NCBI GenBank assembly: GCA_024234395.1
Contig: JACKOH010000001.1
Coordinates: 887,001-951,000, forward strand
Origin: Pseudomonadales bacterium
Lineage (GTDB): Bacteria > Pseudomonadota > Gammaproteobacteria > Pseudomonadales > Pseudohongiellaceae
Length of the DNA stretch: 64,000 nt
Reading direction: 5' to 3'
Shown in pieces: positions 8,568 to 14,396 of the stretch. The notes under the pieces are model-generated. The model was not told the origin of the DNA and ran no database searches. It worked only from the letters and a program-made list of their open reading frames with translations. Position 1 is the stretch's first letter. Each line of letters begins with the position of its first letter. Made by a program: the position numbers and the translations under genes.

Positions 8568-8831
8568 TCAATCCCAGAGCGTGATAAATCCACCGACGCA
8601 GGCAATAGCGGGCGTGTACCCACTGTCGACGGCACTCGAATCGAGATTGAACAGCTGAATGTCGGACAGCCTGACGATGCCCAGCGAATCGACGATGGGG
8701 TTTTCAGACGATTCAGACGCCGTGTCTCCCAGTTCCTGGCCGGCATGTATACCGGCATAGGCTGCAGTGGTGTACCCCACTCCCACCATACCTACGGATC
8801 CGACAAGGACCACGGGCCGATTTAAACCCAA
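8568..8831 (-). CDS. Doubtful ORF between tRNA-His and the repeat array
   Basis: A TTG-started frame of 87 codons on the minus strand begins MGLNRPVVLVGSVGMVG and has fairly normal third-position composition. The opposite strand holds a competing 95-codon ATG frame (8538-8825) that starts MSTGGDAMENSIPERDK and is very hydrophilic. Neither shows a good ribosome-binding site or a family I recognise. At most one can be real, and both may be spurious. I favour the minus strand only slightly. Confidence 0.2.
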   Translation of the reverse strand: MGLNRPVVLVGSVGMVGVGYTTAAYAGIHAGQELGDTASESSENPIVDSLGIVRLSDIQLFNLDSSAVDSGYTPAIACVGGFITLWD

Positions 8832-8847
8832 TTCCGGCACTTTCGTG

Positions 8848-8853
8848 TAGAAT
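8848..8853 (+). promoter_or_regulatory. Possible -10 element upstream of the repeat array
   Basis: TAGAAT followed by the GC-rich CCCCGC lies 17 bp before the first repeat unit. No good -35 is spaced correctly. If active, it would transcribe the whole array and the terminal tRNA-Arg. Confidence 0.35.
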
Positions 8854-8869
8854 ACCCCGCTTCTGAAGC

Positions 8870-9549
8870 GCGCCCGTAACTCAACTGGGTGAGCTGGCGT
8901 GTTGTCAAAGCGTAAGCTTTGAACGCCGGGTGAACGCCGACGGGCTGGGCCCGTTGGCCGGGACGGACATCGGCCATAAAGAGCGATGCGAATTATTAAC
9001 TGAGGAACCGCAAGCACTACCAGGTATAAAAAAATCTACGCGCCCGTAGCTCAACTGGGTGAGCTGGCGTGTTGTCAAAGCGTAAGCTTTGAACGCCGGG
9101 CGAACGCCGACGGGCTGGGCCCGTTGGCTGGGACGAGCATCGGCCATAAAGAGCGATGCGAATTATTAACTGAGGAACCGTAAGCACTACCAGGTATAAA
9201 AAAATCTACGCGCCCGTAGCTCAACTGGGTGAGCTGGCGTGTTGTCAAAGCGTAAGCTTTGAACGCCGGGCGAACGCCGACGGGCTGGGCCCGTTGGCTG
9301 GGACGAGCATCGGCCATAAAGAGCGATGCGAATTATTAACTGAGGAACCGTAAGCACTACCAGGTATAAAAAAATCTACGCGCCCGTAGCTCAACTGGGT
9401 GAGCTGGCGTGTTGTCAAAGCGTAAGCTTTGAACGCCGGGCGAACGCCGACGGGCTGGGCCCGTTGGCTGGGACGAGCATCGGCCATAAAGAGCGATGCG
9501 AATTATTAACTGAGGAACCGTAAGCACTACCAGGTATAAAAAAATCTAC
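8870..9549 (+). repeat. Four 170-bp tandem repeats derived from the 5' end of tRNA-Arg
   Basis: Units start at 8870, 9040, 9210 and 9380, and the period continues exactly into the real tRNA-Arg at 9550. Each unit opens with GCGCCCGTAGCTCAA, identical to the first 15 nt of tRNA-Arg (unit 1 has one change), then diverges completely. Units 2 to 4 look identical over 170 bp; unit 1 differs at six positions (unit positions 10, 62, 90, 97, 98 and 142). Each unit ends GGTATAAAAAAATCTAC, which also precedes the true tRNA gene. The arrangement recalls the 178-bp tRNA-Tyr-derived repeats (rtT) of the E. coli tyrT operon, but those copy the 3' end of a tRNA and lie downstream. Function is unknown. Confidence 0.95.
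9040..9159 (+). ncRNA. Candidate structured RNA in the repeat unit (shown for unit 2)
   Basis: Read by eye, unit positions 1-63 fold as a tRNA-like three-way junction: CGCCC (2-6) with GGGCG (59-63); GCTC (10-13) with GAGC (22-25) around an 8-nt loop containing GG; and GGCGT (27-31) with ACGCC (54-58), extended by the 7-bp stem TCAAAGC/GCTTTGA capped by a GTAA tetraloop. Two more hairpins follow: ACGGGC-TGG-GCCCGT (71-85) and GCATCG/CGATGC (98-120). It resembles a tRNA acceptor, D-arm and lengthened anticodon arm without a T-arm or CCA. The same fold is possible in units 3 and 4. In unit 1 the D-like and last stems each lose one pair, while the closing stem is kept by a G-U pair. Transcription is not shown. 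Confidence 0.5.
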
Positions 9550-9626
9550 GCGCCCGTAGCTCAACCGGATAGAGCATCGGCCTTCTAAGCCGAGGGTTAC
9601 AGGTTCAAGTCCTGTCGGGCGTACCA
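9550..9626 (+). tRNA. tRNA-Arg (anticodon TCT)
   Basis: A full 77-nt cloverleaf, similar to E. coli tRNA-Arg(UCU): acceptor GCGCCCG with CGGGCGT, D-arm GCTC/GAGC, anticodon stem TCGGC/GCCGA around CTTCTAA, T-arm ACAGG/CCTGT, encoded CCA. It reads AGA and AGG. It is in register as the fifth member of the 170-bp array, so it shares the upstream segment GGTATAAAAAAATCTAC with every repeat. Confidence 0.97.
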
Positions 9627-9893
9627 ATCCCATTCCTGTCTGAAGTCTCTTTTCTTTCAAAAACAAGACTGGTTGAAATTCTCAATCGACTTCTGCTACC
9701 CAGCACCATTGAATAGGCTATGATATCAGTGGGATACTTCTTGCAAGAAATTAGATTAGGGGACCCCCTCGGCTTTTCCAGAAATAGGGACCCCCTCCAT
9801 AACCAAATGTTAGATGAGTCTGGGTAGTGAGTATTTAATGGGCGACTAAGACGGATGAATGAAATTAATCAAATACCTTATGCATATCATGTC
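9627..9893. other. Gene-free stretch between tRNA-Arg and the IS3 element
   Basis: No ORF or RNA was recognised in these 267 bp. Two copies of a GGGACCCCCT-type word occur near 9761-9771 and 9787-9797, about 27 bp apart. They may be a remnant of a mobile-element end or a binding-site pair. No copy of the tRNA-Arg 3' end was found further right, so there is no sign of a tRNA-integrated island boundary. Confidence 0.4.
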
Positions 9894-9932
9894 TGAATTG
9901 CCCCGGGAAAATCGGAGGGCGTTTAGTTTGAG

Positions 9933-10841
9933 TCATGCCGCCATGGCAGACTCTTCAATTTTGTCATAGTACTGCTTTTCGTATTCCGCTGGCGGAATAT
10001 TTCCAATCGGTTCCAGCAGCCGCCTGTTGTTAAACCACTCGACCCATTCCAGGGTAGCGTATTCCACGTCGTCGATAGTCTTCCAAGGTCCCCGTTTGGG
10101 ATTGCGAATGACCTCTGTTTTGTAGAGGCCATTGATCGTTTCGGCCAGCGCGTTGTCATAGGAGTCACCCACAGAGCCGACCGAGGATTCGATGCCGGCT
10201 TCTGCCAGGCGGTCACTGTAACGGATCGATAGGTACTGGCTGCCACGGTCGCTGTGGTGGATCAGGTTGTCAGTCTCCTTCCTGGCCCAGATTGCTTGTT
10301 CCAGGGCATCCAGTACCAGTTCTGTTTTAAGTGATCGGCTTACCTTCCAGCCGACGATAGCGCGTGCATAGACATCTACCACGAACGCCACATAGACAAA
10401 CCCTGACCAAGTGGCTACGAACGTAATGTCCGCTACCCAAAGCTGGTTAGGCCGCTCAGCAACGAACTGACGGTTTACCAGATCAGAGGGCCGGTCCTGG
10501 CTGTCATCGCTGATTGTGGTCCAGCACTTGGCACCACCACGGCTTACACCCTGGATACCAAGCTGCTTCATCAATCGTTCTACCGTGCAACGGGCAATAA
10601 CGAAACCCTCGCGCTTCATTTGTCGCCAGACCTTTCTGACGCCATACACTTGCTGATTCTCGTCCCACACGCGCTGGATCTCGGGCTTCAGGTGACGGTC
10701 CCGTATTGATAGGTTGGACTCTTTGTCTGGATCAGATTCCCGGTCTTTATGCTCATAGTAAGTTGAGACAGCTATCGGCAACTGCTTACACATTGGCTCG
10801 ATTCCGTACTGTTCTTTGTGAGCATCGACAAAGGCAATCAT
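9933..10841 (-). CDS. IS3-family transposase OrfB (DDE catalytic subunit)
   Basis: The 302-residue product has an N-terminal HTH_21-like segment (YGVRKVWRQMKREG) and an rve-type DDE integrase core. The acidic triad is seen in VADITFVA (D), IHHSDRGSQY (D) and NALAETINGLYKTEVI (E). Its ATG overlaps the orfA stop as ATGA. In IS3 elements an OrfAB fusion made by a -1 frameshift is the active transposase. The CCAAAGAAATGA junction could allow slippage, but a classic A6G heptamer is absent. No stop or frameshift damages the frame. Confidence 0.93.
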   Translation of the reverse strand: MIAFVDAHKEQYGIEPMCKQLPIAVSTYYEHKDRESDPDKESNLSIRDRHLKPEIQRVWDENQQVYGVRKVWRQMKREGFVIARCTVERLMKQLGIQGVSRGGAKCWTTISDDSQDRPSDLVNRQFVAERPNQLWVADITFVATWSGFVYVAFVVDVYARAIVGWKVSRSLKTELVLDALEQAIWARKETDNLIHHSDRGSQYLSIRYSDRLAEAGIESSVGSVGDSYDNALAETINGLYKTEVIRNPKRGPWKTIDDVEYATLEWVEWFNNRRLLEPIGNIPPAEYEKQYYDKIEESAMAA

Positions 10842-11161
10842 TTCTTTGGTCGGCGGTCGAGCTCCGCCTGGGCGAAAAAAGCTGATGCCTTGCGCAAAAT
10901 CTCGTTGGCTTGCTTAAGCTCTCGGTTTTCCCGTTCCAGTTCCTTAAGCCGATCTCGATCTGCGCTAGTTAAGCCGTCTCGCTTGCCTTGATCGATCTCT
11001 GCCTGCTTGACCCACTTACGTAACGTCTCAGGCGTACAACCAACCTTTGCGGCTATTGAATTAATCGCTGCCCATTGCGAGCTGTGTTGATCCTGCTGTT
11101 CAAACAGCATCCGAACAGCGCGTTCTCGGTACTCTGGTGAATATCTTGTTCCTTTCTTCAT
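10838..11161 (-). CDS. IS3-family transposase OrfA (DNA-binding subunit)
   Basis: The 107-residue protein carries the HTH_Tnp_1 fold (SPEYRERAVRMLFE, then GCTPETLRKWVKQAEID) that binds the IS ends. A leucine-rich coiled coil (LKELERENRELKQANEIL) used for multimerisation follows. It ends in the standard FFAQAELDR segment just before the overlap with orfB. Its promoter should lie in the right inverted repeat, about 50 bp upstream. Confidence 0.92.
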   Translation of the reverse strand: MKKGTRYSPEYRERAVRMLFEQQDQHSSQWAAINSIAAKVGCTPETLRKWVKQAEIDQGKRDGLTSADRDRLKELERENRELKQANEILRKASAFFAQAELDRRPKK

Positions 11162-11250
11162 AGGGGTCTATCCTCTCAAGAATTAGACCCTCCGGTAAAC
11201 CCGGGGCGATTCAGTCGAGTGCTGACATCAAAGTGAAGAGGCTTCATGCC

Positions 11251-11309
11251 GCATAACAATCAAACCAAAAAGGACGCGCTAACGTGCGCCTGTTGTTAAG
11301 GGCGTTAGC
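11251..11309. other. Integron attC-like recombination site (candidate)
   Basis: The 59-bp segment begins GCATAACAATCA and ends TGTTGTTAAGGGCGTTAGC. The ends are imperfectly complementary in the manner of attC outer boxes, with the typical GTTAG core at the 3' side. The centre, GGACGCGC-TAAC-GTGCGCC, folds into a hairpin with one bulged A, as extrahelical bases do in attC. It lies just before a toxin-antitoxin pair, a common cassette cargo. No integrase gene and no second clear attC was found in the window, so this is a lone candidate. Confidence 0.45.
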
Positions 11310-11367
11310 TTCTCTCGGCCAAGACAGGTGATGCCATTAGGCACACATGCATGTTAGTATTATCCGC

Positions 11368-11649
11368 ATGAAAGTGCTCAATTGGAATGCGGAGAAAAAT
11401 CAGGAGCTTATCGAGAAGAGAGGTATCTCCTTTGAAGATGTAGCTTTCTTTTTGCAGCAAGGCTCTCTCCTCGACGATCTAGAACACAGCAATTCCAAGA
11501 AATATCCAGGCCAACGAATTTTCGTGCTTGAAATTGATAGCTACGTCTATCTTGTCCCTTATGTTGAGAACGAAAACGAGATTTTTCTAAAAACGATTAT
11601 TCCGAGCCGAAAAGCAACCAAACAGTATCTTGGAGGAATCGATGAGTGA
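11368..11649 (+). CDS. brnT: BrnT-family (DUF497) toxin
   Basis: BrnT toxins are RelE-like ribonucleases that arrest translation and are neutralised by BrnA. The 93-residue product shows the family layout: an N-terminal WNAEKNQELIEKRGISFED segment, a central acidic stretch, and a C-terminal IIPSRKATKQY with the usual Arg and Lys residues. The ATG giving MKVLNWNAEK fits the family; an ATG 21 bp upstream would add seven residues. The stop overlaps the antitoxin start by 8 bp. The gene is much more AT-rich than its chromosomal neighbours, which suggests horizontal origin, and it lies just after an attC-like site. Confidence 0.8.
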   Translation: MKVLNWNAEKNQELIEKRGISFEDVAFFLQQGSLLDDLEHSNSKKYPGQRIFVLEIDSYVYLVPYVENENEIFLKTIIPSRKATKQYLGGIDE

Positions 11650-11956
11650 AGTAAAATTAGGAAAAGAAGAGAAAGAAGTCCTCAAAGAATTCGAAACTGG
11701 CAAATATAAATCGAAGCTGAGTAAGAATCGTAAAGAATTCTTGCGCTCTGTAGCGGATGAGACGTTCAAGAAAGATAAGAGGATCAATATACGTATTTCA
11801 AGGCGCGACCTTGAATCGATTCAAAGAAAAGCTCTTGAAGAAGGCATACCTTATCAGACGCTGATATCTAGCATTCTTCATAAATATATTTCAGGGAGCT
11901 TAAAGGACACGGAAGCTAGCAATCAAATCAATAAAGACAAACCACTTCGCGGTTAG
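11642..11956 (+). CDS. BrnA-like / CopG-type antitoxin
   Basis: Partner of the upstream BrnT toxin. The 104-residue protein is highly charged in its N-terminal half (KEEKEVLKEFETGKYKSK), which probably wraps the toxin. It ends in a ribbon-helix-helix DNA-binding segment (KRINIRISRRDLESIQRKA, then GIPYQTLISSILHKYISG). The ATG is preceded by GGAGGAAT at ideal spacing and overlaps the toxin gene. The complex should repress its own promoter upstream of brnT. The low GC content matches brnT. Confidence 0.78.
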   Translation: MSEVKLGKEEKEVLKEFETGKYKSKLSKNRKEFLRSVADETFKKDKRINIRISRRDLESIQRKALEEGIPYQTLISSILHKYISGSLKDTEASNQINKDKPLRG

Positions 11957-11982
11957 CCCTATTATCATGTGCGTTACTTGCC

Positions 11983-12129
11983 CTAGCAGCCTGTTGAAAA
12001 ACTCTCAGGTGAGTGCAAGACAAGGCAAAATCTGGCGAAAATGCGCAGTTTACACGGCGTAAATGAGCATTTTGAGCCAGATTTTAACGCCGTATTGTGC
12101 CAGCTGAGGGTTTTTCAACAGGCTGCTAG
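11983..12129. repeat. MITE-like palindromic repeat, copy A (complete)
   Basis: A 147-bp imperfect palindrome: CTAGCAGCCTGTTGAAAAA at the left and its complement TTTTTCAACAGGCTGCTAG at the right, with a partly self-complementary interior. It contains no ORF. CTAG at the outer edges may be a target-site duplication or part of the repeat. Related copies occur at 13221-13367, 14481-14519 and 31010-31028. It separates the two toxin-antitoxin modules. Confidence 0.85.
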
Positions 12130-12153
12130 TTAAATTCCTTGCCAAACTACGGC

Positions 12154-12172
12154 ATTGCTGTATATCGGCAAT
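12154..12172 (+). promoter_or_regulatory. Possible HigA-type operator before the broken toxin
   Basis: ATTGC, nine bases (TGTATATCG), then GCAAT form a short dyad ending 2 bp before the toxin ATG at 12175. Antitoxins of this class usually bind such a palindrome to repress their own operon. The assignment is by position only. Confidence 0.35.
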
Positions 12173-12174
12173 TT

Positions 12175-12491
12175 ATGATATTCATAGAAACTCGTCTTTC
12201 CACAAAGCTTTTATCCAACTATCTTTCTGACGACGAGTATCGGTGCTTGCAAGCCCATCTATTGCAGAAGCCTGATGCTGGAGACATTGTTCGAGGATCA
12301 GGCGGCGTACGTAAGGTCCGATGGCCCAGGGATGGCGAGGGTAAGAACGGAGGCGTTCGAGTAATCTACTATTAGGAAAAATTCGATTCTGAAATTTGGA
12401 TGCTTACGATTTACGCGAAGTCTGAGAGAGCCACTATTTCGGGTCTGACTTGAAACGTATTTGGGAGGCAATTAATCGTGAAAAGTCGTGA
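12175..12491 (+). pseudogene. Broken HigB/RelE-type toxin gene
   Basis: The first 66 codons (MIFIETRLSTKLLSNYLSDD onward, through DAGDIVRGSGGVRKVRW and GGVRVIYY) match the RelE/HigB-2 toxin family. The frame then meets TAG where the family usually has an aromatic residue. Reading past it, the family-like EIWMLTIYAKSE continues, then a TGA. Beyond that, LKRIWEAINREKS, resembling the family C-terminus, is found in another frame, ending at 12491 and overlapping the antitoxin start. An amber mutation plus a frameshift therefore inactivate the toxin. The intact antitoxin downstream may persist as an orphan regulator or an anti-addiction factor. Confidence 0.72.
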
Positions 12492-12765
12492 TATTGGTAA
12501 AGAGATCCTTGACGGTCTCGAAGAATCTCATAACTTCAAGGAAGGTAAGTTAAAACTTAGAACCTCAGAGCCTTCTGAGCCGTCCGAGCCTAAAATTATT
12601 CGAGAAAAGCTAAAGCTTTCTCAATCAGCATTTGCCGGGTTACTGGGAGTTAGCACTCGAACTCAACAGGACTGGGAACAAGGACGCAGGAGCCCTCAAG
12701 GTCCTGCGATTGCGCTGTTTCGAATAGCAGAGCAACATCCTGAGGTATTCGTAGAGCTGAGTTAA
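12478..12765 (+). CDS. HigA-type antitoxin, HTH transcription regulator
   Basis: The 95-residue product has a C-terminal HTH_3/XRE domain: IREKLKLSQSAFAGLLGVS, then TRTQQDWEQGRRSPQGPA. That domain order fits antitoxins paired with HigB-2/RelE toxins. It starts at GTG with GGAGG about 10 nt upstream and overlaps the end of the degraded toxin frame, as expected for an original operon. A Ser-Glu-Pro repeat (SEPSEPSEPK) links the variable N-terminus to the domain. It appears intact and could still repress the operon. Confidence 0.82.
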   Translation: MKSRDIGKEILDGLEESHNFKEGKLKLRTSEPSEPSEPKIIREKLKLSQSAFAGLLGVSTRTQQDWEQGRRSPQGPAIALFRIAEQHPEVFVELS

Positions 12766-12979
12766 GGGCAAGTAATTAATAGGTCAATCAGGGCGGCTCA
12801 CTGCGCGTGGTGGGCGAGTAGTCTGGCGGCCATCTTAGTCACCCACCATGTTTGCGAAGCGGCCCGTCGGATTCTGGGTGTTAGACCCATTACCGAATCA
12901 GAAAGTCGGGCCATTCAGCAAGTCCGGAAGGGGCAAGACGCTTCAGAGCAGGGCAGGAACCTCCCCGCCACAAGCCGCA

Positions 12980-13123
12980 TCAGGCCATTTTGTCCAGAAT
13001 CTGATGTAGATCAATACGGACCTCAGGAATGCCCTTAAACTCTGAAACCGTAGTAACACTCCTCGTGCTACAAATCACTCTACGGACATCTGAGTGATCA
13101 ATGCCCAGGTCGAAGTTGCAGGC
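12980..13123 (-). pseudogene. Possible C-terminal remnant of an unknown gene
   Basis: A minus-strand frame without a start codon is open for 47 codons, from just after a TAA to a TGA at 12980. It encodes NFDLGIDHSDVRRVICST and ends RIDLHQILDKMA. Its residue mix looks like real protein rather than chance translation. No homologous start or upstream part is present, so it may be a truncated fragment. I do not recognise the family. Confidence 0.3.
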
Positions 13124-13187
13124 TTAGAGGCGAATTGAAGAATGCTCTGCTCAGGCCGTTCTTCATCAGCCTCACGACCTGGGCATT
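13100..13187. repeat. 13-bp inverted repeat (88-bp span)
   Basis: AATGCCCAGGTCG at 13100-13112 is repeated in perfect inverted form, CGACCTGGGCATT, at 13175-13187. The spacer is 62 bp, and an AT-rich ATTTTAA follows. It may be the end repeats of a vanished small element or a long-loop terminator. Confidence 0.6.
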
Positions 13188-13220
13188 ATTTTAACTCCCG
13201 GCCACTTGGCATCCATTCCC

Positions 13221-13367
13221 TAACAGCCTGTTGAACATCCCTCAGCTGGCATAAACCGGCGTTAATATCTGGCTTAAAATACTCATTTACGCCGAGTAAG
13301 CTGCGCTTTTTCGCCAGTTTTTGCCTTGTCCCGCGCTCACCTGAGAGTTTTTTCAGCAGGTTGCTAA
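13221..13367. repeat. MITE-like palindromic repeat, copy B (diverged)
   Basis: It starts CAGCCTGTTGAA and ends TTTTTTCAGCAGGTTGCT. The inner blocks, such as GGCGTTAATATCTGGC and GCCTTGTC, match copy A when read in reverse. About 147 bp long and more diverged than copy A, it lies just downstream of the leftward FkbM gene and could also act as its terminator. Confidence 0.75.
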
Positions 13368-13460
13368 GTCTTCAATCCGTTATGACAGCCACCGTTGTGG
13401 TTTTCCCCATTCTGGTTTTGTGCCCCTGCGTTGCTCACGCACGGGTCGTGGCGCAGCGGA

Positions 13461-14396
13461 TCAGGCATTGCTGCGTGGCAGCTTCTCCAGCTTCTCGACC
13501 GGGCAGGCGATGATGTCATCCTGGCCTTTCTGAAAGCGGAAATCGAAGGGTACCAGGTGGTAGGCGCCACTCTGGCGGGCCCGGGCTTCGCGGCGCCGAG
13601 CCTTGCTGCCGTCGGGTTTTCTGACGTCAAAGGTGAAAAACTCGTAGTGCTTAGGAAACAACGCCACCAGTTCCTCCAGTGAAGTGATGGACAGTTCGGA
13701 TCCATAGGTAATCTCGCAGACCACCACCGGACGATCCCGCTCGAGGATGTGGCGCAGACCGGTAAGAACCGACTTCTCGAAACCCTCAACATCGACCTTC
13801 ATCAGGTCGATGGAGCGAATACCATGCAGTTCGAAATAATCATCACCGCGCTCCAGGGTCAGTTCTCCGATACTGCGGTTACCTTTCTTCGTGGTGCGGG
13901 CGTCGAAAGAGCCGATGCCTTCGTTGTGACCGGTTGGGGCAAAGAATGGCAGGGATTGCCGTTGATCGCTTAAGCCCACCGGGTGCACGGTCAGGTTGTC
14001 GATCCGATTCAGTGCGATCTGTTGTTCCAGTCTATCCCGCACTTTCTTATAAGGCTCGAAGGCATGGACCTGATCGGCCAGTTGCGACAGGAACAGGGAG
14101 TGTTGCCCGATATTGGCGCCGATATCGCAGCAGACCACCGGCGGCGACTGAATTGCCGCCAGGCAGTCGCGCAGGAAAAACAGCAATGGCTTTTCGAAGG
14201 CACCATAATAAAAGACATTGAAGTCGATATTGTTCTGCAGGTTCCCCGCATAGCGGAGGCCGAAGAAATCCTTCTCAAAGGGAAAATCGGGAGCCTCGCC
14301 CCTCTGACAAAGCTTCTTGTAAATCGATCGGCCCTGCTCAGGCTTGAACCAGGGCTGATTCCAGAGGAACTTGCAGACGCTGTGGCTGATATTCAT
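13461..14396 (-). CDS. FkbM-family SAM-dependent methyltransferase
   Basis: FkbM-type enzymes O-methylate sugars, lipids or polyketides. The 311-residue protein shows SAM-binding motif I in CCDIGANIGQHSLF near residue 90, AFEPYKKV (motif II) and the family hallmark IDLMKVDVEGFEKSVLTG near residue 195. The substrate cannot be inferred because no glycan or polyketide genes adjoin. It stands alone, flanked on both sides by MITE-like repeat copies, so it was probably brought in or moved with the accessory region. Its GC is close to that of the chromosome. The ATG at 14396 lacks a strong ribosome-binding site. Confidence 0.85.
   Translation of the reverse strand: MNISHSVCKFLWNQPWFKPEQGRSIYKKLCQRGEAPDFPFEKDFFGLRYAGNLQNNIDFNVFYYGAFEKPLLFFLRDCLAAIQSPPVVCCDIGANIGQHSLFLSQLADQVHAFEPYKKVRDRLEQQIALNRIDNLTVHPVGLSDQRQSLPFFAPTGHNEGIGSFDARTTKKGNRSIGELTLERGDDYFELHGIRSIDLMKVDVEGFEKSVLTGLRHILERDRPVVVCEITYGSELSITSLEELVALFPKHYEFFTFDVRKPDGSKARRREARARQSGAYHLVPFDFRFQKGQDDIIACPVEKLEKLPRSNA

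Larger units (their letters stand above)
9894..11213 (-). mobile_element. Complete IS3-family insertion sequence
   Basis: The 1320-bp element has imperfect inverted ends: TGAATTGCCCCGGG-N5-CGGAGGG on the left and TGAATCGCCCCGGG-N5-CGGAGGG read inwards from the right. It is flanked on both sides by GTC (9891-9893 and 11214-11216), a 3-bp target duplication usual for IS3-family elements. Two overlapping genes, orfA and orfB, read leftwards and appear undamaged, so the copy is probably recent and potentially active. The subgroup is not assigned. Confidence 0.92.
12766..13220. other. Decayed stretch after the HigA-type gene
   Basis: These 455 bp carry no complete gene. On the minus strand a 47-codon remnant ends at 12980 (listed separately). 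A perfect 13-bp inverted repeat lies at 13100-13112 and 13175-13187. The rest shows no recognised feature. Confidence 0.5.

Noticed and set aside
8870..9626. CRISPR-like array
   Set aside because: The repeats are 170 bp and directly abutting, with no unique spacers and no cas genes.
8905..9666. Minus-strand 80-residue ORFs repeated four times opposite the array
   Set aside because: They are antisense translations of the 170-bp repeats and the tRNA; identical in each unit, without ribosome-binding sites, and typical of spurious tRNA-antisense ORFs.
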